DNA of 64,000 bases, taken from Nonomuraea sediminis. GTDB lineage: Bacteria > Actinomycetota > Actinomycetes > Streptosporangiales > Streptosporangiaceae. The notes under the pieces are model-generated. The model was not told where the DNA came from, ran no database searches, and saw nothing but the letters and a program-made list of their open reading frames with translations. The stretch covers positions 310,001 to 374,000 of the forward strand of contig NZ_JAHDTI010000009.1 in the NCBI RefSeq assembly GCF_018531495.1, in the 5' to 3' direction. The translations under genes and the position numbers were made by a program. Shown in pieces: positions 1-8,790 of this stretch. Position 1 is the first letter of the stretch. Each line of letters begins with the position of its first letter.

Positions 1-333
1 CACGGCCGTGCCCGTGACGCCGATCATGGCCAGCCGGGCGGGCAGGATTGCGAAGGCCAGCAGGTATCCGACGGAGGCGAACACCGCGAACGCCGCGCTC
101 CTGGTCACCAGCGCCCAGGCCAGCACGTCGAGGACCACGTAGTAGCCGCACACGAGCGCGGGACGCTCGTCACGGCGCGGGAACAGCCAGATCAGCGGCA
201 CGATCCAGGCCGCGGCCAGCACGACGAGCGGCACGGTGCCGGCGCCCGCGCCCATGAACGCCGCGCCGGCCGCCGAGACCGCGAGCAGGCCGTAGGCCAG
301 CCCGACATGGATCCAGCGCGTCACGTCCGTCAC
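1..333 (-). CDS. Membrane protein N-terminus, probable sensor histidine kinase (partial)
   Basis: The reading frame is open from a GTG at 333 to the window edge (111 codons), so only the N-terminus is seen. It holds about four hydrophobic segments separated by short arginine-rich turns (for example LFPRRDERP). This layout is common at the start of actinobacterial DesK/NarX-type sensor kinases, but the catalytic part lies outside the window, so the kinase call is inference. An in-frame GTG at 324 is an alternative start. Any small multi-pass membrane protein would also fit. Confidence 0.45.
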   Translation of the reverse strand, partial: MTDVTRWIHVGLAYGLLAVSAAGAAFMGAGAGTVPLVVLAAAWIVPLIWLFPRRDERPALVCGYYVVLDVLAWALVTRSAAFAVFASVGYLLAFAILPARLAMIGVTGTAV

Positions 334-440
334 CCGTCCAGCCTGGCACGTATCCACCGATCGATGGATGCCGAGCCTCCACCGCATGGGTCGCCACCTG
401 GGCGATTCGCCGCGCGAGCCAGGACTACATCCTGACTTGC

Positions 441-1358
441 ATGACGAACATCTCCAGAAGAGGCATGCTGCAGGCCACCGCCGTCGCGGGCGCGGTGACC
501 GCGACGGGCGCGGCGAAGAAGGGCGTCACCACCTACGTCTTCGTGACGGGCGCCAACGGCGTGGCGACCGCGGATCCCGAGCTGGCCCTGCGCGGCTACC
601 GCACGGTCGGCGTGGAGCTGCCCGGCCACGGTCCCGCCGAGCAGTTCCACGCCTCCTACCAGGCCCCGCAGGACCTGGCCACGTTCGCGTCGCTGCCCTC
701 GCCGGTGGCCGGGGTGACGCTGGACGACCACGTCGCGGCCACGGTCAAGGCGGTACGGCGGGCCGCGCCGCACGGCCCGGTCATCCTGGTCGGCGGGAGC
801 CTGGGCGGCGTGGTGATCACCAAGGTGGCCGACGCGGTGCCGGACCTGATCCACCGGCTCGTGTACGACACGGCGTTCTGCTGCACGCGGCTGCGTTCGG
901 CGGCCGACTACCTGGGCACGCCGGAGGGCAAGGCGAGCCTGGTGCCGAACCTGGTGAAGGGCATGGTGGCCGACCCGCGGGTGATCAAGGCGTCACGGAC
1001 CAACTGGCGGACGAACGACAAGGAGTTCCTGCGGGCGGCCAAGGAAGCGTTCATGGCCGAGGCCAGTGAGGGCGAGTTCCTGGCGATGCTCAACACGCTG
1101 CTGCCGGACGAGAGCCTCCAGGTGCCGGTCGCCGACGCCAGGGGCCACAAGGACAGGTGGGGCCGGGTGCCGCGCACCTACATCAGGCACGCCAAGGACC
1201 GGACGATCCCGCTCGCGCTGCAGGACAGGATGATCAGAGAAGCGGACGCCGCGACACCGGGCAACAGGTTTCAGGTCTTCACCGTGGAGGCGTCACACGC
1301 ACCGACAGCCGAGGCGACACGGAAGATCATCGAAATTCTCGACCGGCTGGGAAAATGA
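441..1358 (+). CDS. Alpha/beta-fold hydrolase with Tat-like N-terminus
   Basis: A 305-residue protein. Residues 5-10 read SRRGML, a twin-arginine-like start followed by a short alanine-rich stretch, so export is possible. The core is an alpha/beta hydrolase: the nucleophile elbow VGGSLGG places Ser120, and a C-terminal histidine near 286 (SHAPTAEAT) is the expected catalytic base. The order resembles plant-methylesterase-like hydrolases. Substrate is unknown. It stands alone, divergent from the partial gene at the left edge and followed by a tRNA on the other strand. Confidence 0.75.
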   Translation: MTNISRRGMLQATAVAGAVTATGAAKKGVTTYVFVTGANGVATADPELALRGYRTVGVELPGHGPAEQFHASYQAPQDLATFASLPSPVAGVTLDDHVAATVKAVRRAAPHGPVILVGGSLGGVVITKVADAVPDLIHRLVYDTAFCCTRLRSAADYLGTPEGKASLVPNLVKGMVADPRVIKASRTNWRTNDKEFLRAAKEAFMAEASEGEFLAMLNTLLPDESLQVPVADARGHKDRWGRVPRTYIRHAKDRTIPLALQDRMIREADAATPGNRFQVFTVEASHAPTAEATRKIIEILDRLGK

Positions 1359-1365
1359 GGGAAAG

Positions 1366-1437
1366 CTGGGGTACCAGGACTCGAACCTAGACTAACTGAA
1401 CCAGAATCAGTCGTGCTGCCAATTACACCATACCCCA
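1366..1437 (-). tRNA. tRNA-Gln (anticodon CUG)
   Basis: Read on the minus strand, a 7-bp acceptor stem (TGGGGTA pairing with TACCCCA), a D-arm, an anticodon stem ACTGA/TCAGT around loop TTCTGGT with anticodon CTG, and a T-arm with TTCGAGT fold into a 72-nt tRNA. The discriminator base is G and no 3' CCA is encoded. CUG reads CAG glutamine codons, the preferred Gln codon in a high-GC genome. Confidence 0.95.
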
Positions 1438-1591
1438 CCGTATGCGGGCCCTTTGTGGGGCTCGCTCGGCGACCTCCGAAAGAATAGCCCAGCTTGGCGG
1501 GTGACACCAAAACGATTCCCTCAAACGCGCGCCGACCACCCGGTCATGCCAAGCTGAAGGGGACAAAACACCACGTGGAGGAGCCCTAGCG

Positions 1592-3574
1592 TTGGCCGAG
1601 AACCCGTTCTTCGCCCCCAGCAGCCTGCCGTATCAGCTGCCGCCCTTCGAGGAGATCCGCGAGGAGCACTACCTGCCCGCCTTCGAGCGCGGCATGGCCG
1701 ATCACCTGGCCGAGGTCGACGCCATCGCGAACAGCACCGAGCCGCCCACCTTCGCCAACACCGTCGCCGCGCTCGAGCGCGCGGGCCAGATCCTGAGCCG
1801 CGTGTCGATGGTCTTCTTCAGCGTCGCCGCCTCCGACTCCACCGACACGATCATGGAGATCGAGCAGCAGGTCTCGCCCGCGCTGGCCAAGCACAGCGAC
1901 GCCGTCCGGCTCAACCGGGCGCTGTGGGCGCGGATCAAGCAGGTGGCCACGGCCGACCCCGAGGAGGCGTGGCTGCTGGAGAAGTACCGGGAGGACTTCG
2001 TCAGGGCCGGCGCGGACCTGTCGGAGGAGCAGCAGGCCCGGCTGCGGGAGCTCAACGAGGAGCTGTCGAGGCTGTCCACCGAGTTCTCGCAGAACCTGAT
2101 CAAGGCCTCCACCGAGTCGGCGCTGGTCGTCGAGGACCCGGCCGAGCTCGACGGGCTGGACGAGGCCCAGATCAAGGCGCTGGAGAAGGACGGCAAGTAC
2201 GTCCTGCCGCTGCTCAACTTCACCAACCAGCCGGCGCTGGCCCAGCTCACCGATCGCGGCGTGCGCGAGAGGCTCTACCGGCTGAGCGTGGAGCGGGCGC
2301 CGCAGAACTTCGCGCTGGCGATCAGGATGGCCACGCTGCGGGCCGAGCGTTCCGCGCTGCTCGGCTTCCCCAACCACGCGGCCTACGCGGTGGCGGACCA
2401 GACGGCCAAGACCGTGGAGGCGGTCGAGTCGATGCTCGGCCAGCTCGTGGGGCCCGCCGTACGCAACGCGCGCAAGGAGGCCGAGGCGCTGGCCGAGCAG
2501 GCAGCCAAATATGGACAACACAGCGCGATCGAGCCGTGGGACTGGTCGTTCTACACCGAGAAGGTGCGGGCGGCTCGCTACGACTTCGACGCCGAGGCGA
2601 TGCGGCCCTACTTCGAGCTGAACCGGGTCTTCCTGGACGGCATCTTCCACGCGGCCACGCAGCTGTACGGGATCACGTTCACCGAGCGGACCGACCTGAA
2701 GGGGTACAACCCGGACGTTAGGGTCTTCGAGGTGTTCGACGGTGACGGCAGCGCGCTCGGGCTGTTCGCGCTCGACCCGTACGCGCGGCCCACCAAGCGG
2801 GGCGGCGCGTGGATGAACAACCTGGTCGACCAGTCGTTCCTGTTCGGCGAGAAGCCCGTGGTGATGAACAACCTCAACATCACCAAGCCCGCCGAGGGGC
2901 CGACGCTGCTCACCTTCGACGAGGTCAACACCGCCTTCCACGAGTTCGGCCACGCCCTGCACGGGCTGTTCTCGCAGGTGCGCTACCCGCGGGTGTCCGG
3001 CACCAACGTGCCGCGCGACTTCGTGGAGTACCCCTCGCAGGTCAACGAGATGTGGGCGACCTGGCCGGAGATCCTGGCCAACTACGCCAAGCACCACGAG
3101 ACCGGCGAGCCGATGCCGGCCGAGCTGGTGGCCAAGATGACGGCCACCGAGAAGTTCAACCAGGGCTTCAAGACCGTGGAGTACCTGGCGGCGACGTTGC
3201 TCGACTGGGCCTGGCACAAGCTGGGCGAGGGTGAGACCGTCGAGGACGCGCAGGCGTTCGAGCAGGCCGCGCTCGAGGCGGCGCAGATCGCCTTCCCGCT
3301 GGTGCGGACCCGCTACCGGACGAACTACTTCGCGCACATCTTCTCCGGCGGCTACAGCGCGGCCTACTACTCCTACATCTGGAGCGAGGTGCTCGACGCC
3401 GAGAGCGTGCTGTGGTTCAAGGAGAACGGCGGGCTGAAGCGGGAGAACGGCGACCACTTCCGCCGCGAGCTGCTGTCCAAGGGCGGCAGCCTCGACCCGC
3501 TGACCCAGTTCCGCAACTTCCGCGGCCGCGAGCCCAGCATCCAGCCCCTCCTGGAGCGCCGCGGCCTGTCCTGA
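1592..3574 (+). CDS. dcp: M3-family metallopeptidase (peptidyl-dipeptidase Dcp type)
   Basis: A 660-residue cytoplasmic zinc peptidase. The active site HEFGH is at residues 450-454 within a typical M3 context (NTAFHEFGHALHG), with the downstream glutamate ligand in the VNEMWATW segment. Length and N-terminal NPFFAPSSLPYQLPPF match the oligopeptidase A/Dcp group, which degrades short peptides. The start is TTG at 1592, chosen because GGAGGAG lies 8 bases upstream and no ATG/GTG is better placed. No signal peptide. Dcp and PrlC-like oligopeptidase cannot be separated by eye. Confidence 0.9.
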   Translation: MAENPFFAPSSLPYQLPPFEEIREEHYLPAFERGMADHLAEVDAIANSTEPPTFANTVAALERAGQILSRVSMVFFSVAASDSTDTIMEIEQQVSPALAKHSDAVRLNRALWARIKQVATADPEEAWLLEKYREDFVRAGADLSEEQQARLRELNEELSRLSTEFSQNLIKASTESALVVEDPAELDGLDEAQIKALEKDGKYVLPLLNFTNQPALAQLTDRGVRERLYRLSVERAPQNFALAIRMATLRAERSALLGFPNHAAYAVADQTAKTVEAVESMLGQLVGPAVRNARKEAEALAEQAAKYGQHSAIEPWDWSFYTEKVRAARYDFDAEAMRPYFELNRVFLDGIFHAATQLYGITFTERTDLKGYNPDVRVFEVFDGDGSALGLFALDPYARPTKRGGAWMNNLVDQSFLFGEKPVVMNNLNITKPAEGPTLLTFDEVNTAFHEFGHALHGLFSQVRYPRVSGTNVPRDFVEYPSQVNEMWATWPEILANYAKHHETGEPMPAELVAKMTATEKFNQGFKTVEYLAATLLDWAWHKLGEGETVEDAQAFEQAALEAAQIAFPLVRTRYRTNYFAHIFSGGYSAAYYSYIWSEVLDAESVLWFKENGGLKRENGDHFRRELLSKGGSLDPLTQFRNFRGREPSIQPLLERRGLS

Positions 3575-3597
3575 CCCGCCCCTGCCGCGTCCGGGCG

Positions 3598-4155
3598 CTA
3601 TCGGAGTGGCGTGGCATGGGGTGATTCCAGCTCGGTCAGGCGGTCCTCGAGCCAGGCGCGTTCGGCTTTGCCGGTGGCTCGGGCGATGAGCAGCATGCCG
3701 CGCCGGTTGGGGTCGGGCTCGTCCTCGGCCCTGACCGGGCGGTCGCCCTCGTAGAAGAAGCTGGCGGGCGTGCGCAGGAAGTCGAGCCGGCGGCGCAGCA
3801 CCGCCGCCTGCTGCTGCTCCGGCAGCACCGACAGGAACGTCAGCAGCGCGAAGAACCGGCTCTGGTCGCTGATGTCCAGGTCCGGTGGCTCACCGAGCCG
3901 TTTCGTGAGCTCGTCGCGGCCCTTGTCCGTGAGCGTGATCACCAGCCTGCGCGCAGCCGCGGCGCCCTCCTCCTCGTGCCGCTCGACCAGGCCCTTGGCC
4001 TCAAGCCGGGCGACCGCCGGATAGAGCGCGCCGTCGCTGAGCGGCCGCATGTGGCCGCTGAGCGCGTTGAGCCTGTTCTTGAGCTCGTAGCCGTGCATCG
4101 GCCGCTCGTTCAGGAACCCCAGGATGGTGAGGGTCAGGTCACCGCCACTTGCCAT
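3598..4155 (-). CDS. PadR-family transcriptional regulator
   Basis: A 185-residue protein with an N-terminal PadR winged helix (LTLTILGFLNERPMHGYEL, then GALYPAVARLEAKGLVER) and a C-terminal helical dimerisation region. PadR proteins repress neighbouring exporter genes until a ligand binds. It is divergent from the MATE gene at 4210, and the 54-base gap holds an 8-bp inverted repeat that is the likely shared operator. This suggests control of the efflux pump and of itself. Confidence 0.9.
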   Translation of the reverse strand: MASGGDLTLTILGFLNERPMHGYELKNRLNALSGHMRPLSDGALYPAVARLEAKGLVERHEEEGAAAARRLVITLTDKGRDELTKRLGEPPDLDISDQSRFFALLTFLSVLPEQQQAAVLRRRLDFLRTPASFFYEGDRPVRAEDEPDPNRRGMLLIARATGKAERAWLEDRLTELESPHATPLR

Positions 4156-4167
4156 GGGCGCATCGTA

Positions 4168-4196
4168 TCGCTATACATCGAAACGACATATAGCGA
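4168..4196. promoter_or_regulatory. Inverted repeat, probable PadR operator
   Basis: TCGCTATA and TATAGCGA form perfect 8-bp arms around 13 bases (CATCGAAACGACA, itself partly symmetric) in the divergent padR/MATE intergenic region. PadR dimers bind such extended AT-containing palindromes. Position and symmetry support autoregulation and control of the pump. Confidence 0.6.
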
Positions 4197-4209
4197 ATCG
4201 AGGTAAATC

Positions 4210-5475
4210 ATGATCCGGTTGGCCCTGCCCGTCTACGTGGAGTTGCTCACGGCCGTCGTGGCGGTGAGCGTGATCGACCTGTTGTGGGTGTCCGGGCTCG
4301 GCCCTGAGGCGATAGCCACGGTCACCGTGGCGACCACGCTGGAGTACCTGGCCTACGGGGTGTTCCTGGCCATCCCCTTCGGCCTTACGGTCGTGGTCGG
4401 GCGCCTCGACGGCCGCGCTCCCCTGGGCCCGGCGATCAGGTCCGGCTGGGCGCTGTGGGCCGCGGCGTCGGCGGTGATCGTGGTCCCCGCGCTGCTGCTG
4501 CGGCCGGTGCTGGCGCTCGGCACGCACGCCGAGGGCTTCCTGCTGATCTCGCTCGGCGGCCTGCCGGTGTACTTCGCCCAGACCGTGGCCGACGGCATCG
4601 TCAAGGGCCTCGGCAACACCCGGATCCCGATGCGCAACGCGCTGATCTGCAACGCCCTGGTCATCGCGCTGGACCCGCTGTGCATCTACGGCCTCGGCCT
4701 GGGGGTGGACGGCGCCGCCTGGGCCACCCTCACGGCCCGCGCGATCACGCTCGCCATCTCCTGCCGCACCCTGGTACGGCTGACGCGCCCCGCAACCGCG
4801 GCTTCGACGCCGCAGGGCGCCCGCAGGGTCTTGGAGAATGCCGGAAACGTCGTGAAGACGGGGCTGCCGATGTCCGGGGATTTCCTGGCACGGGACATCG
4901 TGGGGTGGCTGCAGACCGGGCTGGTGGCCTCGTTCGGCACCGCCGCGCTGGCCGGGTTCGGCATCGGCCAGAAGATCATGCTGGCCGGGGTGATGGCCTT
5001 CTACGCGCTCAAGCAGGCCGCCATGATCCAGAACGCCCGCTCCCAGGCCTCCGGGTCGCCGTTGTGGCTCGGGCTGGGAGCGGGGGTGGTGGTCGCGGCG
5101 GGATTGAACCTGCTGGCCGTACCGGCTGCGGGGTTGTTCACCGCGGACCCCGAGGCCGCGGTGAGCTACCTGCGCTGGATGGCGCTCTACCTGGTGCCGT
5201 TCGGCGGGCTGATCGCCGTGGGCGGGCGCATGCAGGCCGACGGCAGGGGTGGCCGGCTGTTCGCGGCCACGCTGGCCGGCTTCGCCGTACAGCTGCCCCT
5301 GGCCTATCTGCTGAGCGCCAGGATCGGCGTCACAGGGGTGTGGGTGGCGTCGGCGGTGGGCGCCGCCGTCAGCCTCGCAGGCGTGCTAGCGCGGCGCGCA
5401 GCCGCTCCTGCGACCGCCCCCTGCCCAGCACCTCGATCGACTCGAACAGCGGCAGCCCCACCGTCCGGCCCGTAA
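4210..5475 (+). CDS. MATE-family multidrug/Na+ efflux transporter
   Basis: A 421-residue, about 12-helix membrane protein. The internal repeat shows MATE hallmarks: PVYFAQTVADGIVKGLGNTR, then ALDPLCIYGLGLGVDGAAWAT. The ATG at 4210 follows GAGGTAA and starts directly in helix 1, typical for the family. The natural end appears to be near LARR; the last ~30 residues (Ala/Pro-rich) are read from DNA that also encodes the C-terminus of gltX on the other strand, giving a 107-base convergent overlap. Probably drug or dye export under the divergent PadR regulator. Confidence 0.85.
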   Translation: MIRLALPVYVELLTAVVAVSVIDLLWVSGLGPEAIATVTVATTLEYLAYGVFLAIPFGLTVVVGRLDGRAPLGPAIRSGWALWAAASAVIVVPALLLRPVLALGTHAEGFLLISLGGLPVYFAQTVADGIVKGLGNTRIPMRNALICNALVIALDPLCIYGLGLGVDGAAWATLTARAITLAISCRTLVRLTRPATAASTPQGARRVLENAGNVVKTGLPMSGDFLARDIVGWLQTGLVASFGTAALAGFGIGQKIMLAGVMAFYALKQAAMIQNARSQASGSPLWLGLGAGVVVAAGLNLLAVPAAGLFTADPEAAVSYLRWMALYLVPFGGLIAVGGRMQADGRGGRLFAATLAGFAVQLPLAYLLSARIGVTGVWVASAVGAAVSLAGVLARRAAAPATAPCPAPRSTRTAAAPPSGP

Positions 5476-6742
5476 CGGCCACCCGGACCGGGGCCTGCGC
5501 CTTGCCGAGCTTGAGCCCCTGGGCGTTGCCGACCTCCTCGAGCGCCTCCTTGAGCGACTCGGGGTCCCAGCTGACGGTCTCGAGCTTGGCCAGGTAGCCG
5601 GACAGGATCTCCTCCGCCGAGCTCTTCATGGCCTTGTCCCAGGAGGCCTGGTCGAAGACGGGCTCTTCGAGGAAGAGGAAGTCGACGTTCTGCCTGATCT
5701 CCGACAGGACCGTGAGGCGGGTCTGCGCCAGCGGCGCGACCTTGCTGAACGTCTCGCGGTCCCACATCGGGTCGAGGTAGGGCGCGCAGCGCTCCTCGAA
5801 CACCTCGGCCGGCAGCGCCCGGATGTACTCGCCGTTGAAGGCGCGCAGCTTCTTCTCGTCGAAGAAGGCGCTGGCGGAGTTGACGTTCTCCACCTTGAAC
5901 AGCGGCATCATCTCCGCCCACGGCATGATCTCGCGGTCGTCGCCGGGCCCCCAGCCCAGCAGCATCAGGTAGTTGACCATGGCCTCGGCCAGGTAACCCT
6001 CGGCGCGGTAGTCCTCAAGGGCGACCTTGTCGCGGCGCTTGGACAGCTTCTTGCGCTGCTCGTTGACGATCACCGGCAGGTGCGCCCAGACCGGCGGGTT
6101 GGCGCCGAGCGCGGGCCAGAGCAGCTGCTGCTTGGCGGCGTTGCCCAGGTGCTCCTCGCCGCGCACGACGTGGGTGATGTTCTGGGTGATGTCGTCGACC
6201 GCGTTGGCCAGCACGTAGAGCGGCGTGCCGTTGGTGCGGGCGATGACGAAGTCCTCCTGGGCCTCGTTGGGGAACTCGACCCGGCCGCGGATGACGTCGT
6301 CGACCACGGTGACGCCCTCGTCGGGCGTGCGGAAGCGGACCGCGCCCTCGGTCAGGCCGCGGTCGCGGCAGTAGCCGTCGTAGCCCTTGTGCTCGGAACC
6401 GGTCCTGGCGACCAGGTCGTCCCTGGTGCAGTCGCAGTAGTAGGCCCGGCCGTCGGCCAGCAGCTTGGCCACGGCCTCGCGGTGCTGCGGCTCGAACGCG
6501 GACTGGAAGTACGGGCCCTCGAAGACCGGGTTGGAGCCGTTGACGCCGATCCAGTCGAGCGCCGAGATGATGCCCTCGGTCCACTCCGGCTTGTTGCGGC
6601 TGGCGTCGGTGTCCTCGATACGCAGCACGAACCGTCCGCCGGTCTGCTCGGCCATGGCCCAGTTGAACAGCGCCGTGCGGGCGCCGCCCACGTGGAACAT
6701 ACCGGTCGGGGACGGGGCGAAACGCACCCGTAGATCAGTCAC
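5369..6742 (-). CDS. gltX: Glutamyl-tRNA synthetase
   Basis: A 457-residue class I aminoacyl-tRNA synthetase charging tRNA-Glu with glutamate. The HIGH motif appears as HVGG (residues 17-20) after FAPSPTG, and the KMSKS motif as KLSKR (232-236). RIEDTD (41-46) is the conserved glutamate-pocket segment. In organisms without GlnRS this enzyme also makes Glu-tRNA-Gln for GatCAB; which type this is cannot be told here. The gene overlaps the FAH-family gene upstream by 8 bases, so the two are co-transcribed. Confidence 0.95.
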   Translation of the reverse strand: MTDLRVRFAPSPTGMFHVGGARTALFNWAMAEQTGGRFVLRIEDTDASRNKPEWTEGIISALDWIGVNGSNPVFEGPYFQSAFEPQHREAVAKLLADGRAYYCDCTRDDLVARTGSEHKGYDGYCRDRGLTEGAVRFRTPDEGVTVVDDVIRGRVEFPNEAQEDFVIARTNGTPLYVLANAVDDITQNITHVVRGEEHLGNAAKQQLLWPALGANPPVWAHLPVIVNEQRKKLSKRRDKVALEDYRAEGYLAEAMVNYLMLLGWGPGDDREIMPWAEMMPLFKVENVNSASAFFDEKKLRAFNGEYIRALPAEVFEERCAPYLDPMWDRETFSKVAPLAQTRLTVLSEIRQNVDFLFLEEPVFDQASWDKAMKSSAEEILSGYLAKLETVSWDPESLKEALEEVGNAQGLKLGKAQAPVRVAVTGRTVGLPLFESIEVLGRGRSQERLRAALARLRG

Positions 6743-7508
6743 GGGAGACCACCTTGTTCGTCAGGGTGCCGATGCCCTCGATGCCGACGCTGACCTCGTC
6801 GCCGACCTCGAGCGGGCCCACGCCCGCCGGGGTGCCGGTGAGGATCACGTCGCCGGGGATCAGCGTCATGACCGCGCTCACGTACGCCACGAGCGCGGGG
6901 ATGTCGTTGATGAGCTGGCTGGTGCGGGCGCTCTGCCGTACCTCGCCGTTGACCGTGGTCGTCAGGGCCAGGTCGCTCGGGTCGAGGTCGGTCTGGATCC
7001 ACGGGCCGAGCGGGCAGAAAGTGTCGAAGCTCTTGGCCCGGGTGAACTGGACGTCCTTCTTCTGCAGGTCGCGCGCGGTGACGTCGTTGGCGCAGGTGTA
7101 GCCGAAGATCACGTCCTTGACCCGGTCGACCGGCACCTCGCGGCACAGCCGCCCGATGACCACGGCCAGCTCTCCCTCGAAGTCGACCCGGTCGGACAGC
7201 GCCGGATAGGCGATCGCCTCGCCGTCACCGATCACGGAGGTCGACGGCTTGAGGAAGATGAGCGGCTCCTCGGGCACCTCGTTGCCCAGTTCCTTGGCGT
7301 GGTCGGCATAGTTCCTGCCGATGGCGACGACCTTGCTCGGCAGCATCGGGGCGAGCAGCCGCACCTGGCTGAGCGGTTGCCGCTCGCCGGTGAACTGCAC
7401 CTGCCCGAACGGGTGGCCGGAGACGGTGGAGATGAACTCCTCGCCCGGGCCGCCCTCGACGACGCCGAACGACACGCCTTCGCCTGTGGAGAACCTAGCT
7501 ATACGCAC
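6735..7508 (-). CDS. Fumarylacetoacetate hydrolase family protein
   Basis: A 257-residue FAH-fold enzyme with the signature IGRNYADHAKELG (residues 62-74), the metal-binding DFEGELAVVIG segment, and the closing GTPAGVG. The family cleaves or decarboxylates/isomerises 2-oxo-3-ene or acylpyruvate-type acids with Mg2+. Substrate here is unknown. It lies immediately upstream of gltX with an 8-base overlap, a linkage conserved in many actinobacteria. Confidence 0.9.
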   Translation of the reverse strand: MRIARFSTGEGVSFGVVEGGPGEEFISTVSGHPFGQVQFTGERQPLSQVRLLAPMLPSKVVAIGRNYADHAKELGNEVPEEPLIFLKPSTSVIGDGEAIAYPALSDRVDFEGELAVVIGRLCREVPVDRVKDVIFGYTCANDVTARDLQKKDVQFTRAKSFDTFCPLGPWIQTDLDPSDLALTTTVNGEVRQSARTSQLINDIPALVAYVSAVMTLIPGDVILTGTPAGVGPLEVGDEVSVGIEGIGTLTNKVVSRD

Positions 7509-7809
7509 CTGACAAGGCTATCGCTGGCCTGCAATCCAATTAGCCGCCCCCAACCTCCCGTCGCAGGACATAGAGGTGCGAACAGGGAGCGCCCCCGGCC
7601 GCATCACCGCTGTCTGGAACGTCAAAGAGCTGAGTGTCGTACGGCGCGCCGCGACAACCCCGCCCGGCCCTCGACGCGCGAGCCGGGCGCAGCTCGAGTC
7701 AGGAAAGACCCACAAGCGTATATAGAGTGCGTTTTCAGGCGCATTTTTCGTGAATTGGCGGTAATTGTCCGGGACGTAGTGACTCAGCGAGCGTCGGGGG
7801 TGACGGATC
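7509..7809. other. Divergent intergenic region before the Asp23 operon
   Basis: About 300 bases between the FAH gene and the Asp23-like gene, with no credible ORF. An AT-richer part around 7718-7765 contains TATATAG and GTTTTC-like stretches and is the likely promoter for the downstream operon. I could not assign a clean stress-sigma motif pair, and no terminator is seen. Confidence 0.4.
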
Positions 7810-8274
7810 GTGGCGGAGCCAAGCGTCAAGGATCAAGCGCCGGCGGTCCCGGGACAGAGAACCCAGGAAGCCGGAGCGCTCAAGACCGAGAAGGGCGCGA
7901 CCACCATCGACGACGCCGTCGTCGCCAAGATCGCCGGTCTGGCCGCAAGCCAGGTGGACGGGGTGTACGCCATGGGCGGCGGCACCGCGAGGGCGCTGGG
8001 CGTGATGCGCGGCATGGTGGGCGCGGAGAAGAGCGTCTCCCAGGGCGTCTCCGTCGAGGTGGGCGAGCGCCAGGCAGCGGTCGACCTGGACCTGGTCGCC
8101 GAGTACGGCACCGCGATCCCGGAGATGGCGGCAGCCGTACGCGCCAAGGTCATCGCCGAGGTCGAGCGGATGTGCGGCCTGGAGGTCACCGAGGTCAACA
8201 TCAAGGTCGACGACGTGCATCTGCCGGGCGAGAAGTCCGAGACCGCAGAGCACCCGGAACCCAGGGTCCAGTGA
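7810..8274 (+). CDS. Asp23/Gls24 family envelope stress protein
   Basis: A 154-residue soluble protein. After a ~30-residue polar leader it has the Asp23 core: ATTIDDAVVAKIAGLAASQ, VDGVYAMGGG, VSVEVGERQAAVDLDLVAEYG and MCGLEVTEVNIKVDDVHL. In Firmicutes Asp23 forms a layer under the membrane anchored by AmaP and responds to cell-wall stress. Here it is the first gene of a five-gene unit ending in an AmaP homologue. Start GTG at 7810; the ribosome site is weak, so a slightly different start is possible. Confidence 0.85.
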   Translation: MAEPSVKDQAPAVPGQRTQEAGALKTEKGATTIDDAVVAKIAGLAASQVDGVYAMGGGTARALGVMRGMVGAEKSVSQGVSVEVGERQAAVDLDLVAEYGTAIPEMAAAVRAKVIAEVERMCGLEVTEVNIKVDDVHLPGEKSETAEHPEPRVQ

Positions 8275-8284
8275 AGGAGGCGTG

Positions 8285-8473
8285 ATGAGCAACACCGCAG
8301 TGCTGCCGCTGATCGGTATGGCCGTGGGCATGGTGCTCGGGCTGGCCGGGGCCTTCGGCGGGCTCGGGGCGTTCCTGCTCGTGCTCGTGCTGGGGGCCGT
8401 CGGACTCCTGGTCGGACGGGTCCTGCAGGGCGGTGAGATCACCCTGCCGAACCTCACCGCGAAGAGACGATGA
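8285..8473 (+). CDS. Small membrane protein of the Asp23 operon (DUF2273-like)
   Basis: A 62-residue protein that is nearly all transmembrane: two glycine-rich hydrophobic helices (GMAVGMVLGLAGAFGGLG and FLLVLVLGAVGLLVGRVLQG) and a basic tail LTAKRR. Short two-helix proteins of this kind accompany Asp23 and AmaP in other bacteria. ATG at 8285 follows AAGGAGG by four bases; a GTG at 8282 is closer than usual. The stop overlaps the next start by four bases. Confidence 0.75.
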   Translation: MSNTAVLPLIGMAVGMVLGLAGAFGGLGAFLLVLVLGAVGLLVGRVLQGGEITLPNLTAKRR

Positions 8474-8790
8474 CCACCGCCGCCGTCGGGCAGCGCGGCC
8501 GCACGCGGATCACGGACCGGGTGGCCACCCGGATCGCCATCCAGAGCGCGGCCGAGCTGCCGGCGGTGCTGCGGGTCGACACCGGCGGGCCGATGTGGGC
8601 GCAGGCCACGGAGGCGAAGGTCGCCGGGGAGGCGATCGCGATCCGCCTGGCGGTGACCGTCGCCTACCCGGTGCCGCTGCGCGAGCTCTCGGCCCAGATC
8701 AGGGATTACGTGGCCCACCGGGTGGCCCAGCTCACGGGTCTCGCGGTCTCCCGGGTGGACCTGAGGATCACCACGGAGCTCCAGCCATGA
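8470..8790 (+). CDS. Second Asp23/Gls24-like protein
   Basis: A 106-residue short Asp23 relative. It keeps the alternating strand pattern (LPAVLRVDTGGPMWAQ, IRLAVTVAYPVPLRELSAQI) and the closing LTGLAVSRVDLRIT, which parallels the end of the longer Asp23 protein at 7810-8274. ATGA overlaps on both sides tie it into the operon. Two Asp23-like proteins in one operon suggest mixed assemblies; this is inference. Confidence 0.75.
   Translation: MTTAAVGQRGRTRITDRVATRIAIQSAAELPAVLRVDTGGPMWAQATEAKVAGEAIAIRLAVTVAYPVPLRELSAQIRDYVAHRVAQLTGLAVSRVDLRITTELQP

Noticed and set aside
1586..3457. 623-aa minus-strand frame opposite the M3 peptidase
   Set aside because: It is an Arg/Leu/Val/Gly-rich shadow of a well-supported peptidase gene and has no recognisable domain.
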